Assembly: GCF_017526105.1 (NCBI RefSeq)
Contig: NZ_CP071839.1
Span: 1,732,501-1,796,500 of the forward strand
Reading direction: 5' to 3'
DNA: 64,000 nucleotides
Origin: Streptomyces cyanogenus
Lineage (GTDB): Bacteria; Actinomycetota; Actinomycetes; Streptomycetales; Streptomycetaceae
Shown: in pieces, positions 1 to 8,662 of the stretch
Position numbering within the stretch: position 1 is the first letter of the stretch
Layout: the number at the start of each line of letters is the position of its first letter
The notes under the pieces: model-generated
Database searches by the model: none
Told to the model about the DNA's origin: nothing
What the model saw: the letters and a program-made list of their open reading frames with translations, nothing else
Position numbers and translations under genes: made by a program

Positions 1-80
1 TGACAACAGTGCCGTCGTAAGGCGGCGAACAGGACAACCATCGCGGCGGCGGGACCCGCCGCACTATCGGAGACGGTGAG

Positions 81-1751
81 ATGGAGACAACGCTGCGAGG
101 CGTCGGCGTGAGCCATGGCGTGGCGATCGGCGAGGTTCGGCACATGGGTACGGCGGTGCTGGAGCCGCCGGCGAAGCAGATCCCCGCCGAGGACGCGGAG
201 CGGGAGCAGGGGCGTGCCCGCCAGGCTGTGGATGCCGTGGCCGCCGACCTGATGGCGCGCGGCAACCTGGCGGGGGGCGAGGCCCAGGCCGTGCTGGAGG
301 CGCAGGCCATGATGGCCCAGGACCCGGAGCTGATGGCGGACGTGGACCGGCGGATCGCCGTCGGCAGCACGGCCGAGCGTGCCGTGTACGACGCCTTCGC
401 GGCGTACCGGGAGTTGCTGGCCGGTGCCGGGGAGTACCTCGCCGGGCGCGTGGCCGACCTCGACGACGTGCGGAATCGTATCGTCGCCCGGCTGCTGGGC
501 GTCCCGATGCCGGGTGTGCCGGACAGCGACCAGCCCTATGTGCTCGTGGCCCGGGACCTGGCTCCGGCCGACACGGCGCTGCTGGACCCGTCTCTGGTCC
601 TCGGTTTCGTGACCGAGGAGGGCGGCCCGACCAGTCACAGCGCCATCCTGGCGCGGGCGCTGGGCGTGCCCGCCGTGGTGGCCCTGCCGGGGGCCGGTGA
701 GCTGGCCGAGGGCACGGTGATCGCTGTCGACGGCAGTACCGGCGATGTGTTCGTGAACCCGGCCGAGGAGAAGAAGGCGGAGCTGGAGGCCGCGGCTGCC
801 GAGCGCAAGGCCGCGCTGGCCGCTTCGACGGGCCCCGGTGTGACCGCGGACGGGCACAAGGTGCCGCTGCTGGCCAACGTGGGCGGGCCTGCGGACGTGC
901 CGGCGGCCGTGGAGGCCGGGGCCGAGGGTGTCGGGCTGTTCCGTACCGAGTTCCTCTTCCTGGACGACAGCAAGAACGCTCCTTCCGAGGAGAAGCAGGT
1001 GGAGGCCTACCGGCAGGTGCTGGAGGCGTTCCCCGAGGGCCGTGTGGTCGTCCGCGTGCTGGACGCGGGCGCGGACAAGCCGCTGGACTTCCTGACGCCG
1101 GCCGACGAGCCGAACCCCGCGCTGGGCGTGCGGGGGCTGCGGACGCTGCTCGACCACCCCGAGGTACTGCGCACCCAGCTGACGGCGCTGGCGAAGGCCG
1201 CCGAGGGGCTGCCCGTCTACCTTGAGGTCATGGCGCCCATGGTGGCGGACCGCAAGGACGCCAAGGCCTTCGCGGACGCCTGCCGGGAGGCGGGGCTGCA
1301 GGCCAAGTTCGGTGCGATGGTCGAGATCCCGTCGGCCGCGCTGCGGGCGCGTTCCATCCTGCAGGAGGTGGAGTTCCTGTCGCTGGGGACCAACGACCTC
1401 GCGCAGTACACGTTCGCGGCCGACCGGCAGGTGGGTGCGGTGTCGCGTCTGCAGGACCCGTGGCAGCCGGCTCTGCTGGACCTGGTCGCGCTGTCCGCCG
1501 AGGCGGCCAAGGCCGAGGGCAAGAGCTGCGGGGTGTGCGGCGAGGCCGCGTCCGATCCGTTGCTGGCCTGTGTGCTGACCGGTCTGGGCGTCACCTCCCT
1601 GTCCATGGGTTCGGCGTCGATTCCGTACGTGCGCGCCACGCTGGCGAAGTACACGCTGGCGCAGTGCGAGCGGGCGGCGGCCGCGGCGCGTGCGGCGGAC
1701 AGCGCCGAGGAGGCGCGCAGCGCGGCTCAGGCGGTGCTGTCGGGCGAGTAG
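81..1751 (+). CDS. ptsI: Phosphoenolpyruvate-protein phosphotransferase (PTS enzyme I)
   Basis: Cytoplasmic enzyme I of the sugar phosphotransferase system. It takes phosphate from PEP onto a histidine and passes it to HPr. The 556-residue length fits the family. Visible landmarks are the N-terminal SHGVAIG start, the phosphohistidine segment GGPTSHSAIL with His186, the PEP-binding-domain motif GLFRTEFLF near residue 285, the SLGTNDLAQY segment, and the C-terminal GVCGEAASDP with the conserved Cys. The ATG at 81 follows an SD-like GGAGACGGTGAG. In other Streptomyces crr (EIIA-Glc) lies just upstream. The window opens with TGA at position 1, which could be its stop, but this cannot be verified. 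A strong hairpin follows the stop, so transcription probably ends here. Confidence 0.97.
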   Translation: METTLRGVGVSHGVAIGEVRHMGTAVLEPPAKQIPAEDAEREQGRARQAVDAVAADLMARGNLAGGEAQAVLEAQAMMAQDPELMADVDRRIAVGSTAERAVYDAFAAYRELLAGAGEYLAGRVADLDDVRNRIVARLLGVPMPGVPDSDQPYVLVARDLAPADTALLDPSLVLGFVTEEGGPTSHSAILARALGVPAVVALPGAGELAEGTVIAVDGSTGDVFVNPAEEKKAELEAAAAERKAALAASTGPGVTADGHKVPLLANVGGPADVPAAVEAGAEGVGLFRTEFLFLDDSKNAPSEEKQVEAYRQVLEAFPEGRVVVRVLDAGADKPLDFLTPADEPNPALGVRGLRTLLDHPEVLRTQLTALAKAAEGLPVYLEVMAPMVADRKDAKAFADACREAGLQAKFGAMVEIPSAALRARSILQEVEFLSLGTNDLAQYTFAADRQVGAVSRLQDPWQPALLDLVALSAEAAKAEGKSCGVCGEAASDPLLACVLTGLGVTSLSMGSASIPYVRATLAKYTLAQCERAAAAARAADSAEEARSAAQAVLSGE

Positions 1752-1779
1752 GCCGTGACGGCGCCTTGGGTGCCGGGTT

Positions 1780-1813
1780 CAGGGGCGTCCTGCCTTCGGG
1801 CGGGACGCCCCTG
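1780..1813. terminator. Bidirectional hairpin terminator between ptsI and the convergent gene
   Basis: A 15-bp stem (left arm starts CAGGGGCGTCC, right arm ends GGACGCCCCTG) with one wobble pair closes on a TTCG tetraloop. It lies between two converging stops and so can serve both strands. No U-tract follows, as is common for Streptomyces terminators. Confidence 0.8.
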
Positions 1814-1835
1814 GCGTTCGTGCCCGGCCCGGCCT

Positions 1836-2729
1836 TCAGTGGCGGTGGTCCGGTGCCGTGCTCTCCTCTCCGAGGGCGGGGGGCTCGCGGTAGTCGACGC
1901 CGGACTCGGGTGGGATGAGGTCGCCGGTTTCGACGTCGGTGCAGTAGGCGTCGAACACTTCGGACGCCGTCAGCGGTTCGAGGGCGCCGCCGCGCAGTCG
2001 CCATCCGTAGACGCGGTCGGCCGTGCCGGTCGCGCTGGTGCGCATGACGAGTCCGCCGGGGCTGCGGGTCGCGAGGCCGAGGGCGAGGACGCTGGTGAAT
2101 TCCAGGGCCTCGGCCTCGTCCAGGCGGGTCGCGCCGTGGGGATCCTGGTCGCCGTGCAGGACGGAGACGAGGGTGTCCGGTGGACCGGAGACGGTGCAGA
2201 CGAGGTGGCGGTCGCCGGGTGGTGCGGTGTCGAGGATGCGGACCAGGAGTTCGGAGGCACGGGTGAAGGCCGCCCTGCCGATGTCCTCGCCGCAGGTCGG
2301 GCAGGGGCCGAGGCGCGTCAGGAGCGTGGTGGCGTACTCCCAGGTGGCCTGGCGGACGGCTTCGTCGATGAGAGCGGGCAGGAGGACGGCGAGCGGGCGG
2401 CCGTCGTAGGGGATGCTGGGGCCGGTGGCCGCGAGTTCCGCCGTGAACCTGCTGCGGCTGGCCGGGGCGTCGGGGTCGAGGCCGGTGTCCGCGCAGTAGG
2501 CGGCGTAGTCCTCGGGGTCGAACAGGGCGAGTGTGGTGTGGGTGCCCTGGGCGGCCCGGGCCTTGAGCACGGCTTCCAGTTGCCGGAGGTAGGTCGTGTG
2601 GTCGTCGAAGGTGAAGCTGCGGTAGCGCCGCATGGCGCGGAAGTCGTGGTCGTCGGTGAGTACGCCGATGGTGCCGGCGATCTCGCGGCGCAGGACGCGT
2701 CGCAGGGTCTGGTGGTCGGTGTGCGCCAT
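1836..2729 (-). CDS. Conserved hypothetical protein, 297 aa
   Basis: I do not recognise a named family. The start is taken at ATG 2729 because GGGGGAAT sits directly upstream; an in-frame upstream start at 2762 would add 11 residues with no SD. The protein begins MAHTDHQTLRRVLRR and is soluble, without a signal peptide or membrane segment. It contains a CPTCGED motif near the middle that could hold one metal or disulfide pair. Acidic and aromatic residues dominate the second half (for example RVYGWRLRGG). It lies 164 bp downstream of the acetoacetyl-CoA synthetase gene on the same strand but is separated from it by a hairpin. It converges with ptsI. Function unknown. Confidence 0.8.
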   Translation of the reverse strand: MAHTDHQTLRRVLRREIAGTIGVLTDDHDFRAMRRYRSFTFDDHTTYLRQLEAVLKARAAQGTHTTLALFDPEDYAAYCADTGLDPDAPASRSRFTAELAATGPSIPYDGRPLAVLLPALIDEAVRQATWEYATTLLTRLGPCPTCGEDIGRAAFTRASELLVRILDTAPPGDRHLVCTVSGPPDTLVSVLHGDQDPHGATRLDEAEALEFTSVLALGLATRSPGGLVMRTSATGTADRVYGWRLRGGALEPLTASEVFDAYCTDVETGDLIPPESGVDYREPPALGEESTAPDHRH

Positions 2730-2770
2730 GATTCCCCCAATGCGCGGTCGATCAGTGCTCACTCACCGTA

Positions 2771-2803
2771 ACCGGCGGCACTGACAACGGCAGTGCCGCC
2801 GGT
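2771..2803 (-). terminator. Hairpin terminator after the acetoacetyl-CoA synthetase gene
   Basis: A perfect 13-bp inverted repeat, ACCGGCGGCACTG and CAGTGCCGCCGGT, encloses a 7-nt loop. It lies between two same-strand genes, 90 bp past the upstream gene's stop, and probably separates their transcription. Confidence 0.65.
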
Positions 2804-2893
2804 GGTCGTGGACCCGGTGGCGGGGGTATCGGCGCAGGTCACCGTGTTTGTAACGACTCGGGGGCGGATACGGAGGGTGATGATCCGCTTGTT

Positions 2894-4861
2894 TCAGGCG
2901 CGTTTGCGGGCGAGTTCCTCGTAGAAGCCGAGCAGGGCGAGGTTGTCGATGGAACCGGGATTGACGGCCTTTTCCAGAGGGGTGCCCTGCAGCAGGCGTT
3001 TGACCGGGACCTCGATGCGCTTGCCGGTGAGGGTGTGCGGGATGCCGGGCACCTCGATGATCTCGTCGGGGATGTGGCGCGGCGAGAGCTGTTCGCGGAT
3101 GGCCTGCTTGACGCGGTTCAGGAGGGCCTCGTCCAGTACGGCGCCCGGCGCGAGGTGGACGAACAGCGGCATCCAGTAGCCTCCGTCGGGCTGTTCGATG
3201 CCGATGACGAGGGATTCCTTGATCTCGGGCAGGCGCTCGACGACCTCGTAGATGTCGGCCGAGCCCATGCGGACGCCCTGCCGGTTGAGGGTGGAGTCGG
3301 AGCGCCCGTGGATGACGACCGTGCCGCGTGAGGTGACGGTGATCCAGTCGCCGTGGCGCCAGACGCCGGGATAGGTGTCGAAGTAGCTGTCGTGGTAGCG
3401 GCGGCCGTCGGGGTCGTTCCAGAAGTGGATCGGCATCGACGGCATGGGGTTGGTGACGACGAGCTCGCCGACCTCGTCGACGAGGGGCTTGCCGCTCGGG
3501 TCCCAGGACTGCAGGTCGGTGCCGAGGCCGGGTGCCTGGAGTTCGCCGGTGTACACCGGCAGGGTGGGTACGGCGCCGGCGAAGCAGGAGCAGACGTCCG
3601 TGCCGCCGCTGACGGAGGCGATCCACAGGTCGTCGCGGACCTCGTCGTGCAGCCAGCGGAAGCCGTCGGGCGGCAGCGGGGAGCCGGTGGTGGCGACGCA
3701 CTTCACCGCCGACAGGTCATGGTCGCGGGCGGGGTGGACGCCGGCCTTGCGACAGGCCATCACGTAGGCGGCGGAGGTGCCGTAGAGGGTGGCTCCGGTG
3801 CGCTCGGCGACCCGCCACTGGGCGCCGGTGTCCGGGTAGCCGGGGCTGCCGTCGTACAGGACGATCGTGGTGCCCGTGAGCAGACCGGAGACGAGGAAGT
3901 TCCACATCATCCAGCCGGTCGAGGTGTACCAGAAGAACCGGTCCTCGGGGCCGAGGTCGCAGTGCAGGCCGAGCTGCTTGAGGTGTTCGACCAGGATGCC
4001 GCCCTGTGACTGGACGATGGCCTTCGGCAGGCCGGTCGTGCCGGAGGAGTACAGCACCCACAGCGGGTGGTCGAACGGGACCTGCTCGAAGACCGGCTCG
4101 GCGTCCCCTGCCGTCAGCGCCGACCACTCCAGGGCGCCGTCGGGTGCCTCGGTGCCCAGCAGCGGGATGTGGACGACGGCGCGCACGGTGGGCAGCTCAC
4201 GGCGCAGCTCGGCGACCGTCTCGCGGCGGTCGTGCTCCTTGCCGCCGTAGCGGTAGCCGTCGACGGTGAACAGGACGACGGGTTCGACCTGCTGGAAGCG
4301 GTCGAGGACGCTGCGGGCGCCGAAGTCGGGGGCGCACGAGGTCCAGACGGCGCCGACGGCGGCCGTGGCGAGGAGGGCGACGACGGCCTGGGGGATGTTG
4401 GGGAGGTAGCCGCTGACGCGGTCGCCGGGGCGTACGCCGAGGGCGCGGAGTTCCGCGGAGAGGGAGCCCACCTGGCGGCGCAGTTCGGTCCAGGTCACCG
4501 GGCGCGGTTCGTGCGTCTCGTCCACGTGGAGGAGAGCGGGTTCGTCCGCGCGGTCCGCCGCGGCGCGCAGGGCGTGTTCGGCGTAGTTGAGGGTGGCTCC
4601 GGGGAACCACTGGGCGCCGGGCATGGCGCGGTCGCCGAGCACGCGCGTGCAGGGGGTCGAGAACCGTACGTCGAACCATTCGGTGACGGCTGCCCAGAAG
4701 GTCTCCAGCCGGTCGACGGACCACCGGTGCAGTGCCGGATACCCGCCCTCGGCCGGGGCGCCGTGGTGTTCGGCGGCCCATGCCTGGAACCGGGTGATGC
4801 GGGCCTGGGCGATCTGCTGGGGATCGGGCTGCCAGAGCGGCTGGGGGTTCGCGGTCGACAT
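2894..4861 (-). CDS. aacS: Acetoacetate-CoA ligase (acetoacetyl-CoA synthetase)
   Basis: An ATP-dependent AMP-forming ligase that activates acetoacetate with CoA, feeding ketone bodies into acetyl-CoA or polyketide metabolism. The 655-residue length is that of the AacS branch of the acyl-CoA synthetase superfamily. The N-terminal FQAWAAEHHG segment is typical of acetoacetyl-CoA synthetases. The P-loop-like AMP motif is YSSGTTGLPKAIVQSQGG. Further motifs are SGGTDVCSCF, the hinge segment HGRSDSTLNRQGVRMGSADIYEV, and the C-terminal LTGKRIEVPVK with the acetylatable catalytic lysine. The ATG at 4861 has GGGAG about 10 nt upstream. It is divergent from the GH31 gene and shares a 215-bp intergenic region with it. 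Confidence 0.93.
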   Translation of the reverse strand: MSTANPQPLWQPDPQQIAQARITRFQAWAAEHHGAPAEGGYPALHRWSVDRLETFWAAVTEWFDVRFSTPCTRVLGDRAMPGAQWFPGATLNYAEHALRAAADRADEPALLHVDETHEPRPVTWTELRRQVGSLSAELRALGVRPGDRVSGYLPNIPQAVVALLATAAVGAVWTSCAPDFGARSVLDRFQQVEPVVLFTVDGYRYGGKEHDRRETVAELRRELPTVRAVVHIPLLGTEAPDGALEWSALTAGDAEPVFEQVPFDHPLWVLYSSGTTGLPKAIVQSQGGILVEHLKQLGLHCDLGPEDRFFWYTSTGWMMWNFLVSGLLTGTTIVLYDGSPGYPDTGAQWRVAERTGATLYGTSAAYVMACRKAGVHPARDHDLSAVKCVATTGSPLPPDGFRWLHDEVRDDLWIASVSGGTDVCSCFAGAVPTLPVYTGELQAPGLGTDLQSWDPSGKPLVDEVGELVVTNPMPSMPIHFWNDPDGRRYHDSYFDTYPGVWRHGDWITVTSRGTVVIHGRSDSTLNRQGVRMGSADIYEVVERLPEIKESLVIGIEQPDGGYWMPLFVHLAPGAVLDEALLNRVKQAIREQLSPRHIPDEIIEVPGIPHTLTGKRIEVPVKRLLQGTPLEKAVNPGSIDNLALLGFYEELARKRA

Positions 4862-5076
4862 TGGGGCGGCTCCCGGACTGTGCGCGTCGTGTGCGTCGGT
4901 CCGCGCACGGGCTGGGGTGTGCGCGTGACGCGGCTGACAGGGACGATGCCATGTGATCGACTTCTACACCAGGGTGCGCCCCACATAGTCCCTCTGGTGA
5001 AGATGTGGCCCGGGCACGGGTGAACGGCAGTTGAACGACACGCGCGCGTGGGGCGCTCAGTGGCAGGGTGAGCAGC

Positions 5077-7437
5077 ATGGACGGTCGTGACCTGGTGCGT
5101 TCGGTGAGTGTGGTCGGTGCGGGGCGGGCGGCTCGGGGGTTGCGTACCGTGCGGGCGGCGTGGCGCAGGAAGCGTATCGACGCCGCCGGGCTGCCGCGGC
5201 GGGGACCCGAGCGGGCTCGGGTGCCGGGGCAGGTGCAGGGCGTGGAGCCGGGGCCGGGCGGGGGTCTGATCCGGTTCAGCCGCTCCGAGCTGCGGGTCGT
5301 CGTGGCGGCGAACGGCGCGGTCTTCTGGGGGTGGGACGGGGCGGGTCCGCAGCCCTCGTACGCGCTCGCGGGGAGTGGTCCCGAACCGGATCCGCGGGCG
5401 GTGCTGGAGCCGGACAAGGACGGCGGCTGGCGGGTGGTGGCCGAGCGCGTGACGGTCGTCGTGTCGCGGCACGGGGCGGTGCAGGTGTGCACGCCGGGCG
5501 GGGTGACGCTGCGGCGGGATCTGCCGCCGCGCTGGTGGGAGCCGGTCGGCGGAGGTGCGGCACGGTGGATGCAGCGGTCGGAGGTGGCGGCGGACGCCCG
5601 GTTCTTCGGTCTGGGCGGGCGGGCGTCCGGTCCCCGGCTGCGGGACGGCGCGTACCGGCTCTGGAACACCGATCCCGGCCGTGCGTTCGGGCCCGGCGAG
5701 GATCCGCTGTACCTGACGATGCCGGTGCAGCTGGTGGTGGCGGACGCCGGCACGCATCTGGTGTTCCACGACACCACCTGGGACGGCACGGTCGTCCTGC
5801 GCGAGGGCGAGGAGGGTGCCGGGTCCGGGCACGACCGGGCGGGGAGCTGCGAGGTGCGGATGGCCGGTGGTCCGCTGCGCTGCTGGGTGATGGTGGGCAC
5901 TCCCGCGCGCGTGCTGCTGACGTGGGCCGCGCTGACCGGGCCGCCCGCGCTGCCGCCCGCGTGGGCGCTGGGCCATCATCACGCGCGGTGGGGCTTCGGC
6001 AGCGAGCAGGAGCTGCGCCGGATCGTCGCGGGCTACCAGGAGCGAGGGCTGCCGCTGGACGCCGTGCACCTCGATATCGATCACTACGACGAGCACCGGG
6101 TGTTCACGGTCGACCAGGAGCGTTTCCCCAAGCTGCCGGTGCTGGCCGAGGAGCTGCGCCGGGACGGGATCCGGCTGGTGTCGATCGTCGACCCGGCGGT
6201 GCGGGCGGAACCGGGCAACCCCGTCTACGAGAGCGGTGCGGCCGTGGACGCCTTCGTGCGGGACGGGCGGGGCCGCACGGTGGAGGGTGTCGCATGGGCC
6301 GGCGATTCGGTGTTCCCGGATTTCACGCACGCGCGCGTGCGTGAGTGGTGGGGCGGGCTGTACGAGGAGCGGCTGGGGCAGGGCTTCGCGGGGTTCTGGC
6401 ACGACATGAACGAACCGACGTCCTTCAGCGCCTTCGGTGAGTCGACGCTCCCGCGTTCGGCACGGCACGCCCTGGAGGGGCGCGGCGGCGACCACCGGGA
6501 AGCGCACAACGTGTACGCGCTGTGCATGGCCCGGGCAGCCTACGAGGGGCTGCGCGAGCTGGCACCCCGGGAGCGGCCCTTCCTGTTCTCACGCTCGGGC
6601 TGGGCCGGGTTGCAGCGGTACGGGGGCACGTGGTCGGGGGACGTGGCGACGGGCTGGCCGGGGCTGCGGGCGTCGCTGTCGCTGGTGCTGGGGCTCGGAC
6701 TGTGCGGGGTGCCGTACTCGGGTCCGGATGTGGGCGGTTTCGACGGCAGTCCGTCGCCGGAGCTGTACCTTCGGTGGTTCCAGCTGGGCGCGTATCTGCC
6801 ACTGTTCCGCACCCATGCGGGTCTGCAGGCGGGGCGCAGGGAGCCGTGGGAGTTCGGTGACGAGGTGCTGGAGCACGCGCGCGTGGCGCTGCTCGAACGC
6901 CGGCGGCTGCTGCCGTACTTCCTGACGCTGGCGCATCTGGCCCGGCGGACCGGCGCGCCCTATGTCCGGCCGCTGTGGTGGGGGGCGCCTGAGGACCGGG
7001 CTCTGCGCGACTGCGAGGACACGTTTCTGCTGGGCGACGGGCTTCTGGTGGCCCCGGTCCTGGATCCCGGTGCCAGGCGGCGCACGGTGCGACTGCCGCG
7101 GGGTCGCTGGTACGACACGGTGACGGAGGAGGTTCACGAGGGACCGGCCCAGGTCGTCCTGGACGCCTCGCTGTCCCGGATACCGGTGCTCGCGCGCGCG
7201 GGAGCCGTGATCCCCGTGCGGGGCACCGACGGCAGGCTGGAGCTGGAGGTGTGGGCGCCCGCGCGCGGGCGCACCGGTGGCGGTCTGGTCGTGCCGGACG
7301 CCGGAGACGGCTGGGACGAACCGGAGATCGAACGCTACGTCGCCCGCCGGCAGGGCGGCCGGGTGGTGGTCACCCGGCACCGGGAGGACGGTGTGGCGGA
7401 GCCGCCCTACCCGGTGCGCGTGCGTGGGCTCAGCTGA
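5077..7437 (+). CDS. Glycoside hydrolase family 31 (alpha-glucosidase type)
   Basis: A retaining alpha-glycosidase, probably acting on alpha-glucosides or xylosides. The GH31 barrel begins near residue 300 at ALGHHHARWGF. The nucleophile region is GFWHDMNEPTSFSAFGE and the acid/base region is GTWSGDVATGWPGL. A beta-sandwich ending LLVAPVLDPGARRRTVRLP follows. No signal peptide is seen, so it is probably cytoplasmic. Start chosen at ATG 5077, preceded by GGTGAG; an in-frame GTG at 5068 is possible but poorly spaced. It ends 10 bp from the convergent Nudix gene. The divergent region upstream holds an imperfect CACCAG/CTGGTG inverted repeat that I cannot assign to a regulator. Substrate is not predictable from sequence alone. 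Confidence 0.9.
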   Translation: MDGRDLVRSVSVVGAGRAARGLRTVRAAWRRKRIDAAGLPRRGPERARVPGQVQGVEPGPGGGLIRFSRSELRVVVAANGAVFWGWDGAGPQPSYALAGSGPEPDPRAVLEPDKDGGWRVVAERVTVVVSRHGAVQVCTPGGVTLRRDLPPRWWEPVGGGAARWMQRSEVAADARFFGLGGRASGPRLRDGAYRLWNTDPGRAFGPGEDPLYLTMPVQLVVADAGTHLVFHDTTWDGTVVLREGEEGAGSGHDRAGSCEVRMAGGPLRCWVMVGTPARVLLTWAALTGPPALPPAWALGHHHARWGFGSEQELRRIVAGYQERGLPLDAVHLDIDHYDEHRVFTVDQERFPKLPVLAEELRRDGIRLVSIVDPAVRAEPGNPVYESGAAVDAFVRDGRGRTVEGVAWAGDSVFPDFTHARVREWWGGLYEERLGQGFAGFWHDMNEPTSFSAFGESTLPRSARHALEGRGGDHREAHNVYALCMARAAYEGLRELAPRERPFLFSRSGWAGLQRYGGTWSGDVATGWPGLRASLSLVLGLGLCGVPYSGPDVGGFDGSPSPELYLRWFQLGAYLPLFRTHAGLQAGRREPWEFGDEVLEHARVALLERRRLLPYFLTLAHLARRTGAPYVRPLWWGAPEDRALRDCEDTFLLGDGLLVAPVLDPGARRRTVRLPRGRWYDTVTEEVHEGPAQVVLDASLSRIPVLARAGAVIPVRGTDGRLELEVWAPARGRTGGGLVVPDAGDGWDEPEIERYVARRQGGRVVVTRHREDGVAEPPYPVRVRGLS

Positions 7438-7447
7438 ACCGCCCGGC

Positions 7448-7984
7448 TCATACGTAGCGGCCCTCGAACCACGCCTTGACGGCCACCGTGTGCAGCGGGA
7501 AGGCGAGCTCCTCGGGCCGGCGCAGCAGCTGCCAGCCCTCGGTCTCGTCCGTGGGACCGGAGGGCGGCAGTCCGTCGGCCGGGCGTTCCGGCAGCAGTCC
7601 GAACAGCAGCAGGTGTCCGTCGGGTGAGCTCATGGCGTCCACGAGCCGTACCTCGCGGGCGGCTGCGTCGATGCCGGTCTCTTCCTTGAGCTCGCGTACG
7701 ACGGCCTGCTTCCAGTCCTCGCGGTCGTCGATGTAACCGCCGGGCAGGGCCGTGCCTCCGCGCGCGGGGGCGACGGTACGGGTGATGACGACCAGGGCCG
7801 TGCCCTTGGTGTCGTACACGGGCTGGAGCGCGACCGCGACCGGCAGCGGGTTGCGGTAGGCGACGGTCCCGCAGGACGGACAGGTGCGCGGCCATCCGCA
7901 AACGCCCTCTCCAAAGGACGCCCCGCAGCTCGAACAGTGGGAGTCCGGCGCGGAATTGGCAGTTGGGTGCTGAGTTTCGGACAC
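7448..7984 (-). CDS. Nudix hydrolase with N-terminal zinc ribbon
   Basis: A 178-residue protein joining a short zinc ribbon (Cys17, Cys20, Cys35, Cys38) to a Nudix domain. The Nudix box runs GGYIDDREDWKQAVVREL and continues to KEETGI, with the metal-binding REXXEE core intact. Such proteins hydrolyse nucleoside diphosphate-linked compounds; the zinc ribbon recalls NudC-type NADH pyrophosphatases, but this protein is shorter than NudC and lacks its N-terminal domain. The start is GTG at 7984 with only a weak SD. It is divergent from the DUF35/thiolase pair and convergent with the GH31 gene. Substrate unknown. Confidence 0.9.
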   Translation of the reverse strand: MSETQHPTANSAPDSHCSSCGASFGEGVCGWPRTCPSCGTVAYRNPLPVAVALQPVYDTKGTALVVITRTVAPARGGTALPGGYIDDREDWKQAVVRELKEETGIDAAAREVRLVDAMSSPDGHLLLFGLLPERPADGLPPSGPTDETEGWQLLRRPEELAFPLHTVAVKAWFEGRYV

Positions 7985-8172
7985 GCGCGGACTGTATCCG
8001 ATCGCGGGAGGGACGTGTTCCGGAAGTGACCCGTAAGGAAGCGAACGGATCAGGAAGGGGCGGCCGGAATCACCCCCGTCGGCCCCGGCCGCCCTCCCTG
8101 TACCACGACGCCGTCCGGGCCCGTTCGGTTCACAGATACGCCCTGTCTATTTCCGGTTGCCCGTGGCAGACT

Positions 8173-8189
8173 TCTGACGATTCGTCAGA
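8173..8189. promoter_or_regulatory. Palindromic operator candidate upstream of the DUF35/thiolase pair
   Basis: TCTGACGATTCGTCAGA is a perfect inverted repeat (8-bp arms about one central base), 20 bp before the TTG start at 8210. Its length and symmetry suit a TetR-type or similar dimeric regulator. No regulator gene is adjacent, so the protein that binds would be encoded elsewhere. Confidence 0.55.
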
Positions 8190-8209
8190 TTACGCTGAGG
8201 AGAGGGCCG

Positions 8210-8662
8210 TTGTCGTACACACGCAAGCCGGCGATCACCGGCTGGTTCACCGGTGAGGGTGACGGTTTCCGGCTCCTGGGCACCCGCTGTACGGCCTGCG
8301 CCTCGGTCTTCTTCCCGCGCGAGGACGTCCACTGCCGCAACCCGCACTGCGCGGGCGGGCCCCTGAAGGAGATTCCCTTGTCGCGAAAGGGACGCATCTG
8401 GTCGTACACCGACAGCCGGTACCGTCCGCCGTCACCCTATGTGAGCGATCCGGAACTTCCGTGGGAGCCGTACGCGTTGATCGCGGTGGAGCTGGAGGCC
8501 GAGCGGATCGTGGTGCTGGGGCAGGCGGCTCCCGGGGTCACCGTCGCCGATCTGACGGTGGGCATGGAGGTGGAGGTCGTCCCCGGTGTGCTCCACGAGG
8601 ACGAGGACACGGGGACGACCTGGACGATCTGGCACTGGCGGCCGACGGGGGTGGCGGCGTGA
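8210..8662 (+). CDS. DUF35 zinc-ribbon/OB-fold protein, thiolase partner
   Basis: A 150-residue DUF35 protein. Its N-terminal rubredoxin-like ribbon has Cys27 and Cys30 (CTAC), then Cys42 and Cys47, followed by an OB-fold from about residue 55 (GRIWSYTDSRYRPPSPYV). These proteins form complexes with thiolase-like or Ltp2-type aldolase subunits in steroid side-chain and acyl-CoA metabolism. The start is TTG at 8210, chosen because GAGGAGAGG lies just upstream and no better in-frame start exists. Its stop overlaps the GTG of the thiolase gene (GTGA), so translation is probably coupled and the two products probably act together. Confidence 0.88.
   Translation: MSYTRKPAITGWFTGEGDGFRLLGTRCTACASVFFPREDVHCRNPHCAGGPLKEIPLSRKGRIWSYTDSRYRPPSPYVSDPELPWEPYALIAVELEAERIVVLGQAAPGVTVADLTVGMEVEVVPGVLHEDEDTGTTWTIWHWRPTGVAA

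Noticed and set aside
1..80. End of crr upstream of ptsI
   Set aside because: TGA at position 1 could be its stop, but no coding sequence of that gene is inside the window, so it is not listed as a feature.
4960..5015. CACCAG...CTGGTG inverted repeat before the GH31 gene, considered as a DasR-like site
   Set aside because: The arms are 6 bp with a long spacer and do not match the compact TGGTCTAGACCA-type consensus.
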